Positions 33,355 to 46,294 of a DNA stretch of 64,000 nucleotides are shown here, one piece after another (the stretch's first letter is position 1; each line of letters begins with the position of its first letter). The stretch spans positions 2,356,501 to 2,420,500 of the forward strand of contig BSBK01003248.1 in the NCBI GenBank assembly GCA_027943335.1, in the 5' to 3' direction. The notes below the pieces were generated by a model. It ran no database searches, was not told where the DNA came from, and saw only the letters and a list, made by a program, of their open reading frames with translations. The position numbers and the translations under genes are program-made. The stretch comes from Chamaecyparis obtusa (taxonomy: Eukaryota > Streptophyta > Pinopsida > Cupressales > Cupressaceae).

Positions 33355-36300
33355 TGTAATACGTCTCCTATGGTGATACTTAGACTTTGTTGATTTGGAC
33401 ATTTTCATTATGAATGTCGGAACTATACATTTACATTTATGTTCAATGGATGATGATATGATAGATGTGCTCATTTATGGTTATTATTTATATGCTTATG
33501 AGATTAGAAAACCATCTATTTTTATATGTTTTATAGATCTAACCCAAGGATTTGAATCTAACCATTATCATGATGTTTTATGTTTTATGGACATGTGTCT
33601 AATGTGTTTTCATGACTCAGGATGAAGTCATAGTTACTCATTTAGTTGAGGTCCACACGATGTATCGATCCTGGTCATCTGCTTGCATATATCTGATTTG
33701 CATATCCATATGTATATATATGTATCTCTTCTTGGTGATGTAGGATTGCAGGTACCAGGTATCATCTCCACCTGGCTCCACAGGTCTGAGCAATCCCTCA
33801 AAATCCTCAATCATTGTTGTTGTTATGGAGATATCACCAGGTTCCACAGGAAGAAAAATCACCTTTGATCCTTTTATCCTTAGGTGGGAAGTGTCGAGTC
33901 AATCCCTTGTGTGGATGTCTTATGTGATCTCATAGTTGTTGGATTGGTGGATCTGGTAGCTAGTTCTTGTCTTCATGGTATGTTCAATGTTGTTAGTAGA
34001 TTTCGATAGATATGAATTAGTAATTTATCATTATAAGAAGTTATGTATATACATACTAGTGTGTTGTTGGGAACGAGTTAGTATGTGATTTAAATCGTGT
34101 GATTTAATATCATTAATAATAAATAATATATGTTATAACAATGTTATTTTTAATATTTAACATTAATAATGTGCCTTATTTACGATATTATTTTATAATA
34201 CTAATAATGACAAAGAGTCTATAGCAATAAAAATAATGGTAGGTTTCATCTTATATATATATCGCTATTAGATTTGATAAGAATATGGATTTGAAAATAA
34301 TATGTTTTATAATAATAATATATGTACACATAGGCATATGGGTGCACACATATGCATATGCATACATATATTTATATACAATTATTGGTAGGTAATTATT
34401 ATATTATATTAATGAATAATTAAAGTAGCTTATGATGTGATTGTACTTAATAATTATTATTATTTAACTTTCCTAAAGTAAAGGAAATATAAATTTAATT
34501 ATGTTAATAGATTATAGTTTTATAAATTAATTTATCCCTTTACGAGAATAATTTTTCACAACCGTATTATTAACGATTGAGAGGTTGGGATGGTTGCACG
34601 GTTGGGTTACCCGTGCAACCACCTCCTCCATTTTATTTACAGGAAAGATTTCCTGTGGGGAGAGAGAGGATAGAAAATATTATTATTGAAGGAGAAAATT
34701 TGGGATATTGAAAAGGTTTGGCATTTGGATTTTGGCAAATAGAGGCTAGAGATTCCATTCAGGAAGAGTTTGAGGCTTGCTGGAAGGAGACGGAGAGGAA
34801 GGATTCATCTTCATCAACCGGATTCAGCAGGACTCCAGGTTGGATCCCATCCTTAGAAATAGATTTAGTTTAATAGTATGAATGTGGTTTTGTTTTGTTT
34901 TTAAGATTTATTGAAAGCTTCTTTATGTGGTATTATTGTACGGTGTAAGGTTAATATATTAATGTGTTCTGTAATAATATATTATTGCAGAAGGTTGATA
35001 CATTAAAGTATTTTGCAATAATGTATTATTACAAAATGTTGAAGTATTAGATGTATTATTATAGTATGTGAAACATTATTGGATTATTGGTAATAGTGTG
35101 TATATTATGATATTATTTTGCCAGCCATCTGTACATTATATAAATGTTGTGTTATTGTGTTATGAATGCTATAGTAATTTATTATTCTTTCATTTGTCAA
35201 TGGTAATATTCTGTCAAAATAATATATATATGTTTCAATAAAATTATTGGAGTTCTTTTCTTGTTATAAACAAAAAATAAATTATTATATAGTTATAAAA
35301 TATATGTTTCAAAAAAAAATAATAAACAAAAAAAAGGGGGGGTTAAAAAGTAAAATTTTAATGGAAAATGTTTTGGGGAGGTGGGGGCCACCACCTTCCC
35401 CACTCCCCTACGGCATCTTCTCGTAGTAGCAGGCACTGCTACGGTAGTACCTGACTGCTACGGTAGCAGGTACTGTAGTAGCAGTACCTTGCTACGTTCG
35501 TAGACTAGGGAAGCGCGTGGGCGCTTGGTAAATGGGGTGCGGGGCCCGCAGGGTCCCCCCCATGAGTCATTGTTTTTTTTTTTTTTGAAACCAAATTTGT
35601 ATTTGGTATTTGTAAAATTTATTTTAGATTTTAATGATTATTTATTTTCTATCAAATTTAGTTATTGATTTATAGTATTTAATAGTTTAGGTAGGTTGGT
35701 TTATAAATATTGGATGTATAAATGAAAACTATCTTAGTTTATTTAGATTTTTTTTGTAATAGTAGCTTTATACAAGTATAACATTTAAGTATAAATTTCT
35801 TATACTTTAAGTTATACTTGTATAAAGGGATTAGGTACCTTTCGGATTGAATGGGATAGGTTTCAATTTCCTAGGAGTTAAGTTGCAACTTCTAGATTTT
35901 AGATTTTTAACAAAATCAGACTTAGTCTATTTCCAACTTAGAATGAACTTTATGGAGTGTTATCTTTGGTATATGGAATATTGTGAAAACCTTAAAATTG
36001 TTCATTCCTTGTTTAGTGGAGGTTATGTTCAGTGCATTTAGATGCCTTAATAGGGATAGAATGTGTGTAAGGAGCAGTTTAGGGTTTAGAGTCTTCTAAG
36101 AGGATCTGGACATTCTAAACATCCTTAAACATACCTAATTTCTCTAAACATCCATAAACTATCCTATTATTTCCAATTCTTTGTAGCAGTTTTCAAATGT
36201 GTTTACAATGTGCTTCTACTATGTGTATGATGTAATTGTGATGTATGGGTTGAGGGTAGAAAACCTAACGACACCTAGTGAGTGGCTCTCAGTGCAGGGC

Positions 36301-37486
36301 CGGGGCCCTAAAGTGGCTAGAACCAGGATAACCGACTGAAGAGTTATTTAACAAGTGAAAATTTAATTAAACTTATGGGAATGGGTTAAAACATTAAAAA
36401 GATTAAATGTGCCTCGCCCATGCCATTAGTGCTAGTAAAGGCTATGGATGGGAGTGGGAGAAGGTACCTATGCGTAGGTACGATCTAATGGCACTTGTTT
36501 GTACGAAAGGCATTCGATCCCGCATGTGCCTACTTGGGGGCCGAGGCCCGAAGTGGCTAGTACCAGGACAACCCAAGGAGTGAGGGCTATATGATGACAC
36601 TCACTTAGGTTCTTGCTTAGAGTTTCTACCCAAGCCTTAGAACCTTTTGGGGAAAGATTTATACTTTGATCATCTTTTATTTTCTATTTGGGAAAGGTTA
36701 CCCAACCCTAGGTTTGGCCTAGCTATGCCTTCTTTGTGGACCTTGGTGTTTATCTCCTAGCACGGGGGAGTGGGCCTTTGGGTATCCACATGGTTGGGTG
36801 GTAAATATTTTATCGAGGTATCTTTTGCGGATGCAGTGTTTGAAGATTCATGCTTGCTTATGTACCAGTTTTTGAAGAATAAAATCTTTGTGATTATCTT
36901 TCATGATGTAAAGTTATTGTTACCTCCTGAGCGGAGATGAATGTAATGTAATCATTGATATAATTTAAAATGATGTATCTGGAATGGGTAGATTTAGGAA
37001 AAAGGGAAAGGGAGATGTGAACTTTATATTTAATATGTATGTTGGAAAAGAAAAGGATTTTTGTAACATTCCAAATTATGTAACATGCTTTCATTATTGT
37101 TGTTTAAGTGAAGCTATTGAAAAACCAAATGTAGTATATTTTTAATGTATCAAATGAGTTGGATAAATTTTATAAGTTACATTGTTCATAAAGGATACTT
37201 AGGAATATAGATGATTTTTAAATGGAAAGTTGATATGAAAATATTTTGTATTTCTTAAAGATATGATGCAGTTTGCTTTGAGAAATAAATCTTGTTGTTA
37301 GTTTACTTAATGGATTGGAATGAATCATGCATTTAAATGAAAAGGGAACCTTGGGAGGAATCTAAGTTTAAGTTTGGTTCACATAATTCTTTTTAAAGTT
37401 CAAAATTTTTCACAAATTATTACTTAGGTTTTCTTTAACAAAGAGAATCTTTGTTCTCTTCCCTGGTTCCCTTGCGGGGCATGACA
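33355..37486 (+). repeat. E3 3' LTR, 4132 bp
   Basis: Near-identical to 24417-28537. It ends GGGGCATGACA, followed by the target duplication TGTGC. It carries the same palindromic island (about 35373-35590) and the same pair of GC words (about 36300 and 36540). Confidence 0.95.
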
Positions 37487-37491
37487 TGTGC
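37487..37491. repeat. E3 target-site duplication, right copy
   Basis: TGTGC, matching 24412-24416. Confidence 0.92.
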
Positions 37492-39930
37492 CCTCACTGG
37501 AGAAGGCAAGGGAACTTTATTCCCAAATTTTACCATTTCCCATGAATTCATAATTACCAAGGGTGGATGGGTTTACATGGATAAAATCCTGGCTCCATAC
37601 CATATGGCTACAAGAATTTCTAGAATAGCAGATCCAGAAGGTTTCTATAATGAAATATTTAAGAAGAGAGCCAAATGTGCCATGATTAACCATATTTTTA
37701 ATTTCCCTGAAGATATTGTCAGGAATATAGAAAAGTTACAGGAACAAGAGGTTAGGAAATAAAAATGGCTGGTATATAGGAAGACATTAGATTTTATCAG
37801 GAAATTTGATTCTGGATGGGTTCCCCTAAAAAGCATAACTCCAATGGGGAAGAAAATAGATACTCTTATGGATTGTTTTCAGGATATTTTTTAAACCCTA
37901 AATGAAAAGAAGGAAAAGGTTATGAAGGATGATCCAAAAAAGGCTAAACAATTGTTCAGCAAGCCTGTATTTGCAAAAGGGTTGCCCCCAGGGAGGTACA
38001 TGGTGCAAAAGAAGACTGGTTATAATGTTGTGATACTAGAGAAAAGCTAGCAAAAGCAAATAGATGAAAGAGATATCCCATCAACCTTACAACAGGTTGG
38101 AAAAAAAAAGGAGATTGTAGAGGTCCCTGATTCTCCTCATCCTCAAACTTATGAGGATGTAATTGACTCTCCACCCCCATGAAAGAAACAAAGAGTGGAA
38201 GAAATACCTGCTCATGTTGAAAAGGAGTACTCTGCATCATAGTCTCCTCTAAGAATTTTGATGACCAAGAGATTGCAGAACAAGTACAACAAGTAGATGC
38301 TCTAGGTCAAATCTTTGTGACCTATGAAGAAGTAAATGAGGGAGTGCCAGAGCCACCAGAAGAACCTAAGTTGGATTTAACAGCAGGGGAATTGGCAGGT
38401 ACAAAATTGGACCCTATAATCAAGCAAGCTTGTGAAGAGTTTTTGGTTGATGATACTTTGGTTAAAACTAGGGCCTTTATGCAATTTCTTTGGAAATTAA
38501 ACATCAAACAATTTCAAGAAATCTATGAGAAGAAACATGAAGAGAATCTGGAGAGGGATTTACAAGTCATAGAGGAAGAAGTGAAAATAGAGATTACTGC
38601 AAAAATTAAACAAATCACTCTAGAACAGGGAAGGGATATGGTAAAGGTATTAGGAGTGCTAATCCTCCCAGAATGGGATATAGCTGATGCAGTAGTGTTT
38701 GATGAAGTCAGAAAATAGACCACTCCTTTCCACATAAATCCAAAGGAAGTAGAACAGACTGTTAAAGGAGTCTCTTTCAGTGACAATCACCAAGCTTTGG
38801 TAATGTGGTCTTTAAGAAAGAATCAAAGTAACAAGGGAAAACAAATTGTCAAGGATGAACTTTTAGGGAGTCTAATTGTGAGGAGGGTTACTGATACTTC
38901 TTTGGTGGAGGCATTAGGTATGGTAATGGCCACAACACAATTAATAGAAAAAGTCACAGAAAAGGAAGCTAAAGAAAAAGAAGAGCTCACTGCAAAATTG
39001 GAAACAATTTTGAAGGTTTATGGTGAGATGAAATAGGGGATTCTTGAGAGAGATATTCTCATTGCAAACTTAAAAAAGAGATTGGGAGAGCATGGCCCAA
39101 TACAATTCTTAGAGAAAATGTAGATAGCTTCCTCCCCTGCTGGGCCTTCCTCATCAAGCCCTATTGTTGAACTTCCTCCTTCCCCTTTTCCTCTTTCCAT
39201 AGATGAGGAAGATGTTGATCAGAAAGTAAAGGATAGGCTGGATAAGAAGATAAAAGATGTTGTTTCACATTTTGTTGCAAAGGTGAGGCTTAAAGAAATA
39301 TATAAATCTAAAAAACAATTGATAGACATCTTAGCATTTTTTCAGAAAGAGGAGGCTACTCTGGACAAGATTTTGGAAAGATGGTCTGCAAGAAAAGATA
39401 GTCTGAGGTCATTTTTTGATCAAAATAAGGATAAATGTATTGTGAATATTGAGCTAAAAAACACTTACAGGTTTGTTAAGGGTCTTTTTGACTTTGAGGT
39501 AAATAGGGGGAGCATAAGAAGAAGGTTAGAAATCTTAAGGGAAAGATATTTCCAGGATGATTTCCAAATTTTTCTTGGTCTTATTAAGGAAGATGGGATA
39601 ATCAAAGATAAAGATCAATGGATGGAGCAAATAGATAGACAAGTATTGTCTAAAGTAGATTCCATTTTCTGTACAGATGATAAAACCCCATTCATACAAT
39701 TTTTTGAACTCCTTTAGGATGCTAGGCTACACTTTGCCAATGTAAGATTAGAGGTTCACAAGTTGGTTGCTGAGCAGGACAAATTATCACCAAGGAAAGA
39801 TGAGTTCCTTGCCTTTCATTGGCCAAGTGAAGAAACCTACATGAATTGGGAATCAACATATCTTACAGAAGGTTCAGAAGAAAAGGCATCAAATGAAGAA
39901 GTAGCAGGTGTTAGTGCTTCAAACCCTTGA
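37492..39930 (+). pseudogene. LTR frame in E2 3' LTR, C-terminal part
   Basis: Continuation of the frame begun at 23149. A one-base deletion near 38255 (a T run is one base shorter than in the 5' LTR) shifts the frame. Beyond it the frame runs to TGA 39928 and, unlike the 5' copy, has no insertion near 39140. Private stops include TAG 39715 where the 5' copy has CAG. The coiled-coil segment is at about 38930-39040. Together with 23149-24416 it gives the same codon count as the 5' copy once each indel is allowed for, strong evidence that the ancestor was coding. Confidence 0.7.
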
Positions 39931-39954
39931 AGATCAAAGTAAATAAGGACAAAG

Positions 39955-40161
39955 ATGTTAAGCAGTTATCATAGGCATGAACATGACACTTGGCCAAAGT
40001 TGAACTGCCCTTGGGAGCTGTTACAAGATTTTGGCACTCATCCTAACAATCCATTTTTGAGGATTTATAACCAAAAAAGGAGGAAGAAGAATAGAATGCA
40101 CTTGGAACCTGATCCAGAGTTCGAGGGAGAGCATGTCCAAACAAAGGATGATGTAGGTTAG
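39955..40161 (+). pseudogene. Possible C-terminal extension, 3' LTR copy
   Basis: Counterpart of 13046-13252, in frame with the preceding segment behind two stops that both LTRs share. The basic cluster KRRKKNR is conserved. Confidence 0.4.
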
Positions 40162-41334
40162 CATGTAATGGTGGTCATCATTCATGCAACAAATTTAGCA
40201 ACTGCTCTAAAATATCCTTAGACAAAGGTGCCACCTACAAAATTGTTGAGAAATAGATATTTGTAATCTGTTGTTGCAAACGTTTTTGTCAGTTTGTAAT
40301 CTTGTTTTTAGTGCAAGATCTTTTAACAGCCATATGAAGCTTGTTGCAGCCTTTCGAAGATTCCAAGATGGCTGATTAGTATATATAGTAGGTTTTTGCT
40401 GATTTGAAGGTGTGGTTGAAAATACTCTATAAGAAAAGTTTTGAATACAAAACCTTATTTTTCTAAAAGTGAGAGGATACTGTATCAATGCATTTTGACC
40501 ATTAATACAAAATATTGGAGCTCTTTTACTACTATTTTGTTGTCTATATGTATGGAATGTTTTAGTTTTCTTATGTATTTAAATTGCAAGGCTTCTTAAA
40601 TGCATTATTCATAAGGTGAATATAGGGGTTGAGCTTAAGTTTCTTTCAAGGAAAGAGTAAAATCTTAGGGGAGATCTCTGGGAACAAATAATCCATGTAT
40701 GAATTTGATGACAGTAGTAGGGATTAAAAGGATGGTATGTTAGGCATGTCATTTGAGTTTCAGTGTACTTGTTTGATAGTTATATGCAGAGGTAGGGTTT
40801 GACTCTATTGCCTAAGGGGATAAGGCACTGGTTTTGGATCCATTTACACTGATTTTCCACCCAAAGTATAAATAACTATTTCAATTTACTTTACTTGTAC
40901 AATCATAATCTGAATCATTCTATGACAAGTTCATAGATGTGTTTTGTGATGCTTTGTAGAAGCACTGAATGAGGTTAGCCTTCCTTGAGTTCAACTCTAA
41001 AAAGAAGAAGGATGAATATCCTTAAACCATTGTTTCATGTTGCTACTTTCATGATTTCTATTATAATATTGTGTATCAGGATAATGTGGGCCATACTTAG
41101 AGTTCTCTCATCTTATTAAGTTGAGATTGGAAGCAAGGACAAAGTAGTGAAGGAGCTAGTTCACAATTTAGAGCTCAATCAAGCAATGAATTGATATAGG
41201 TACACTCACTTGAGTATTCATACTCGAAGTGAAGAGGGTTTTCTAACCTTAATACCTTAGTGTTTGCATTTTGCTAGATTATGTCCATTGGGATTATATG
41301 AGTATTTTATAATCTGCAGATTTAAGCACTAACA

Positions 41335-41339
41335 TGTTT
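41335..41339. repeat. E2 target-site duplication, right copy
   Basis: TGTTT, matching 7789-7793. Confidence 0.9.
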
Positions 41340-43343
41340 TACATGACAATTTTTCCCTAGCTTGGGTACTCTTGAGGAGTTTGACCTTGAGGATTTCTTC
41401 CCTTCATTCTCCTTCATTCTCTTGTCTTCCATCTCTTCCACCAGCTTGCTAATCCCTCTTGTCCTCCACCTTGCTAGACATTGAGACTACACGATGTGAT
41501 CTTGCTTGGGAGTTTGATTCTCATTCTGTCTAGGGGCATCCTTTGTACATATTTATTGATCCTGAAATAATTCCAAAAAAAATTCATATATGATGTTGAA
41601 AAAATCTTTAAAAGCATATAAAGTCCTAAAAAAATACAAAAAAATCAAAAAATTTAAAAAAATTCAAAAAATTTGAAAAAGTGCCTTGGTGAAAACCTGG
41701 AAACAGGTGCCTTGGTAGAAAAAATACAAAAAAAATCAAAAAATCAAAAAAATCTGTCAAGTGGTGAAAACCTAGAAACAGGCACTACTTGAGGCCTTTG
41801 CACCCTTGTTTCTTAGCATGCGTCCTCAACACTTAGCCTTTCTCCATCATGGCTTGACCTTGTTGCCTTGGTTTGGAATTGGTCTTTGTCTTTGTCTAGG
41901 GGACATCCCTGTGTTAGCTTTGGTCTCTAGGACATCTTGCGAACGGTGTTTTTCAACACCACCCCAATTGTGTTTTTCAAACACTACCCTAGCATCAAGT
42001 GTTTCTCAACACTTATCAAATATCCTACCCACATTCTAGCATGATATGATATTTTCTAATAGAAGATATGATACTCAAAGTTTGAATCTATGACCTACAC
42101 ACACACACTTAAACACTCGACTCACTGAGACTTGTTTGACTTTATTTCTTTGTATGCTATCTATGATGATTTCTTTGATGAGTGTTCTCTCCCTAATAGT
42201 TTTTGGTGATGCCGAGCTAGAAGACTGGAGCCACATGGACATGTTTTATTTCTTTTTCTGCTTGTGGGTATATTGTTGGTCCTAACTATCATTAGCATTT
42301 ATGCTTGTTCCACTTGACACTAGAATCTACAATGTATTATTCTTGACTATTTTTTTGCAAGTGCATGCTTATAGTCATCTTGACTTTCTTGTGTCTCGAT
42401 GCGAGCATAATCTTGCTATACTAAACTTAAGAAACCTCACTACACTAGTCATCTTGACCTATATGTCTTTGGTGCCTAGGTGGGATTCCCACATACCTAC
42501 CTGATATAGATCATATTCAGATTCACATAGTTATAATAGTGTGTATTGTATGATCTTGCGACACTACCAATAGAGCTCGATGATGATTATTAGAGTCTAA
42601 TGGCTTTGTGACCTTTCAAGTAAACCACTTTTTATAGTAGCTTGCATTCTTAAGTTCATGTTAGTTTAGTCTTACATCTTGCATATGGAGAGAGCTTTTC
42701 GTTCATCTTTCTTTTGGACTTTTAATCAATTGTGGTGACATTTTGATGCTCATTTCCTTATCTTCTTTCGTGATCTCGATCAAAATTTCCTATCTTAAAC
42801 ATTTGATTAATTTTGAGACATCCTCTTTCTTGAGGCAAATCCTTTTTCTTCTATCTATTTCTTTCCACCTCTTCCAAACTTCTATCTTCCATTCACTTTC
42901 ACCCCACTTCTTTTCTTCTAATTCAACCTTGGGGCATAAAATTTCATGCTTAATGATCTACTTTGGTTCTGTGATCCTTATATATTTCATCTTACATCAA
43001 GAACCTTATTTTTAGCTCGATTTGATCAAATTTATCAATTTAATATCTCTCCTATATCTCATTTCAATTTCAATCACGAGGGGTCAATACCTTCAACTTC
43101 AATCCTTGATTCAATTTTATCAAACCTTGCTTGAGATTCTTATCTCTTATTTGAGACTTGACAATTTCCTATTTATGGGTATGTTGGTCTTGTCTTTCAG
43201 CTTATCTTTGTCATCTTATCTTTGTCTTGATGTATTCCCATTTGTCGAACACACGTCTAGGTTGTTTTTTGATCCCAAATCGATCTCACATTTCAATTCC
43301 ATTCTTTGACCACATGTGATCCCAAATCGATCTCACATTAGTC
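41340..43343 (+). other. E1 internal region, 3' part, non-coding
   Basis: About 2 kb that continues E1 after the E2 insertion. It has A-rich runs and the motif cluster at 41681-41790. I find no pol motif on either strand; open frames here are short and AT-driven. A short duplication of GATCCCAAATCGATCTCACA lies at about 43270-43340. Confidence 0.65.
41681..41790 (+). repeat. Motif cluster TGCCTTGGTGAAAACCTGG, copy 2
   Basis: Two or three copies of GTGCCTTGGTGAAAACCTGG-like words alternate with AAAAAATCAAAAAATC runs. This is the same arrangement as 7321-7444, about 0.6 kb away from it once E2 is removed. Confidence 0.65.
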
Positions 43344-43356
43344 AAAGAGGGGAAAA
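43344..43356 (+). other. E1 polypurine tract
   Basis: AAAGAGGGGAAAA directly precedes the 3' LTR. Confidence 0.85.
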
Positions 43357-44293
43357 TGTATGCACCCTAAAATGGTCGCCTAGACTTTGGGGCCCCATTC
43401 AGAAATTTATCAAACCCCTGAATCAATATTTTTAAAAATTAATATTTTTCAATTCAATATCAATTTCCTTGATCAAATCCTTTTTTTATCATTTATTCAA
43501 TTTTATTCTATGGGATAACCATTTTATCCTAAGTCTTTATTTAATTAAAAGGAATTCCCTTCCCTTTTATTAAATAAAAAAGCCCCCACTTTCCTTTTAT
43601 CCTAAGTTGCACAAATAAAACATTGTTCTTATTTTATAAAAAGAGGAAAAGGCCTTTTTGTCTCATATGGACACAAAAGTCAACTCTTATTTTCTCATTG
43701 GAGGAGATATGTGCACAAGGATTGCTCCTCTTTCAAGCTCCACCCTTGATTAAATCTTTTGCCTCTTAATCTCCATAGTCCATTCCTTTTCAATTCCTTT
43801 AAAATGAGAGCTCTTTTCTCATTCTATATCCTAACTTTTGAATACTAATCTTATGCTGCAGGATTTCTGGGTCATTTTGGAGCTTTGGAGATCTTCTTGC
43901 ATTCTAGCTTTCATTCTTGTATCATAGCTTCATGTTTATGCTTTCTTAGCTTTGATTTCCTTTCAAGTTCTAGCTTAGCTCACAGAGCTTAATTATTAAG
44001 GCTTGTAATACTTTCATTTCCATAGCTTACTTGCATCTTCATTCTTAGCATAGTTGCATTGCATTTCCATTCTTGATTCTTGAGGATATTGACATTCTTG
44101 CCCTTTTCTCTTTGAATCTCCCATTGTGTGGTTTACTAGAAACGTTGCATGCTTCAATAGCTCTAGCTGAGAGCACTATCAAACATCCTTGTGACTCCAT
44201 GCCTAGGGAGCTCTAGGTCGCTTTCTCAAGATTTTTCATTCATAGATTCTCTTGGAAGTAATGACTTAAAGAAGTGCACAATTTGAGTGTACA
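43357..44293 (+). repeat. E1 3' LTR
   Basis: 937 bp, from TGTATGCACC to GAGTGTACA, matching 1524-2460. The right flank reads CAAATGACTCC, with no duplication matching the left flank. Confidence 0.88.
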
Positions 44294-46294
44294 CAAATGA
44301 CTCCTTTCTTGAGATCTTTACCCGACACAAAATTGGCTCTACCTTGAAATCAAGATGGGTGTTTTTCTCCACACAATGCATCTTCTCTTCCATTATTTAA
44401 ATTGTTCATCCACAAGAACTACTTCACTCGGCTCTTTCAGTAATTGAAGGCTATATTCCCATGTTTTTCTTAATTCTTGAATTTCCAAACCAATATAAAA
44501 TCCATATTATTTTAACCCATTAAATCAACAAATTGTATCCCTTTAGTAGATTCATCTTTAACCTTACCATTTTCTCTAGAGAAGTGATGATTTCAATACA
44601 CTTCATAATAGTATATAATTAATATCCATGGTAAAATGTAGTATATATAGTGCTTGATATATTTCATAAGGATATCTTGTTAGACTCTTTTCTCTTAACC
44701 AGTAGGCAGTTGTTTTTCACATTTTTTTCCTTGTTTTCACTAAAACAAAGGGTTTGTCTAACTTGAAAGGAAACTTCTTTAGAATAGAGGAGACCAAATG
44801 TGGAGGTTACTTTGGAGGATGGCTTATGACATAATTAATTATTACAATTCTTCAAACTCAAGTATAATTCAAATCATTTCTTTGAATGTTGAAATAAATT
44901 AAATAATAAATATAAGTTTGATAATCTCTTAATCTTACCAATGATAGACGATTTTATCACAACACCTATAGAGATTCAATTTGATGAAAATATTTAAATT
45001 GTAAGTGCAATTTTAATATTCTAGAGACATACATAGGAACTAACAAGTTTATTTGATGGAAACAATGTAAATGACCACACCATTAAATTGCACTGAAGAT
45101 GTTCAATGGCTCATAGTGTATAGGATAGCTTATTGTCTTAACTACAGTGAATTATATTTCTTTAGTTTTCATCATTAGTTCAAATTACTTATTTTATTCT
45201 CTACATATATAAATATACATATACATATGCACATATACATATACATACGTACACACACACACACACACACAATTATATATACATAGAGATACACATGTAT
45301 GTATATGTATATGTATATGTATGTATATATATAACATAAAATAAAAATGAAAACCAAGTGGTGAAATTTTTTAAAAACTTGAGACTTAGCTATTAGACTC
45401 AATGCACTAATTTGTTGTATGGCTTGATATTTGAAAAGTAATTTATATAAAAAAAAGTAGATTTATATAACTTTGCACATTGATAGATAGATATTACAAA
45501 ATGACTAGCTTGTAGACCTTGGAAAATAATCATGGTCTATAAAAAAGGTCACACAGTTGGAAATATAGTCATTATAGAATGACCAGTCTATAAAACATTA
45601 TAAAGTGGCCAGCTTGTAGGCATTGGAAAATAAGAATGGTCATGTATAGCTGCAAATAATTTATAGTGTGTAGGATGCACATGTTCCTTCAAACCATACA
45701 TAATTTTCTCAAAAAATGCATTGTTGTGTTGTCCAAAATAATTAGGTCTACAATGTAGCATTGTTAGTTCACCATAAAACTAGAGAAGGTTTATGGATCC
45801 TACACAAGACTATCTATAATAGATTTTTTTGGACTAGATGAATCAACATTTGGGGTGATAGGAATTATATGCCCAAATATGTGTTCATCTAAAAGTCCAC
45901 TAATTAGAATTGTTTGATTGGAGATTGGGGTGCGCTATGGCTAACTATAGTAGTTCGAATGTTGTTAATGGAAACATAGGAAGGGCTTAGAATGTTGTAC
46001 ATCTCTTTAAAAATTTGATGATGTTTAGGTAGGGGAGTTGATGGAGGACTATGTTACCCTGCTCTATTCATATTTGGTTCTAAATCACTACCATAAACAA
46101 CTTGGAGGTTATTAAGAGAAACATATGTAGGAAGTAAAATGTTGTGCATGTCTCTTATTGTTTACTGATATTCAGGAAAGGATGTTCACTGTTGATGGAG
46201 TGCTCCCCTCACCAAAAATAGTTGCAAGTCACTTGTTCACCTTCACTTTTTCTAGCTTACCTTTTATGCAATACTACCTCTGTTTCTTCTTCAA
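44294..46294. other. AT-rich DNA, no gene seen
   Basis: No coding region was recognised. Short direct repeats occur: AGCTTGTAG...TTGGAAAATAA near 45508 and 45612, and AAACATAGGAAG/AAACATATGTAGGAAG-type words near 45970 and 46110. Confidence 0.5.
45190..45335. repeat. Microsatellite, AC and TATACA type
   Basis: Runs of ATACAT and TATGTA words flank an uninterrupted AC run at about 45250-45271. Confidence 0.85.

Larger units (their letters stand above)
24417..37486 (+). mobile_element. E3: Tekay/Del-like chromovirus (Ty3/gypsy)
   Basis: A complete 13,070-bp element: LTRs 24417-28537 (4121 bp) and 33355-37486 (4132 bp), 5-bp target duplication TGTGC, initiator-Met primer site, a strong purine tract and one gag-pol frame ending in a chromodomain. 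Integrase and RT wording (VARCLECQRVKAEHQ, FLDD) is that of the Del/Tekay clade. It sits inside the 3' LTR of E2, so it is the youngest of the three nested layers. The LTRs differ at only a few positions per hundred by eye. The polyprotein is dead: eight stops plus two lost catalytic residues. Confidence 0.95.
7794..41334 (+). mobile_element. E2: Tat-type Ty3/gypsy element with 6.6-kb LTRs
   Basis: The outer ends are TGTTGGGTA and CACTAACA, flanked by the 5-bp duplication TGTTT. The 5' LTR is 7794-14425. The 3' LTR is 21630-24416 joined to 37492-41334. The internal region 14426-21629 is 7204 bp and carries a primer site and gag-pol. Without the nested E3 the element is about 20.5 kb. Domain order is gag, protease, archaeal-type RNase H, RT, Ty3-type RNase H, integrase. 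The extra RNase H and the integrase sequence place it in the Tat group. The unusual features are the LTR size, the long frame in each LTR, and the RNase H placed before RT. I see no good purine tract next to the 3' LTR. Confidence 0.92.
37492..41334 (+). repeat. E2 3' LTR, right part
   Basis: It matches 10581-14425 and ends GCACTAACA. With 21630-24416 it makes a 6630-bp LTR. It holds the rest of the LTR frame and the AT-rich tail (40162-41334), in which I see no gene. Confidence 0.93.
1524..44293 (+). mobile_element. E1: outer LTR retrotransposon lacking pol, split by E2
   Basis: Two 937-bp LTRs (1524-2460 and 43357-44293) start TGTATGCACC and end GTGTACA. A primer site follows the left LTR and a purine tract precedes the right one. 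With E2 removed the internal region is about 7.35 kb. It holds one unknown ORF and no protease, RT, RNase H or integrase that I can find, so it resembles a large non-autonomous derivative (LARD-like). The TGGCGCCC primer site suggests a Ty3/gypsy Tat-related origin, which is inference. No target duplication is visible because the left flank is another E1 fragment. The LTRs are visibly more diverged than those of the nested elements, as expected for the oldest layer. Confidence 0.8.

Noticed and set aside
41340..43343. Hidden pol remnant in the 3' half of E1.
   Set aside because: I found no protease, RT, RNase H or integrase words in any frame.
45175..45402. A 75-codon frame on the minus strand.
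   Set aside because: It is produced by the AC/ATAC microsatellite.
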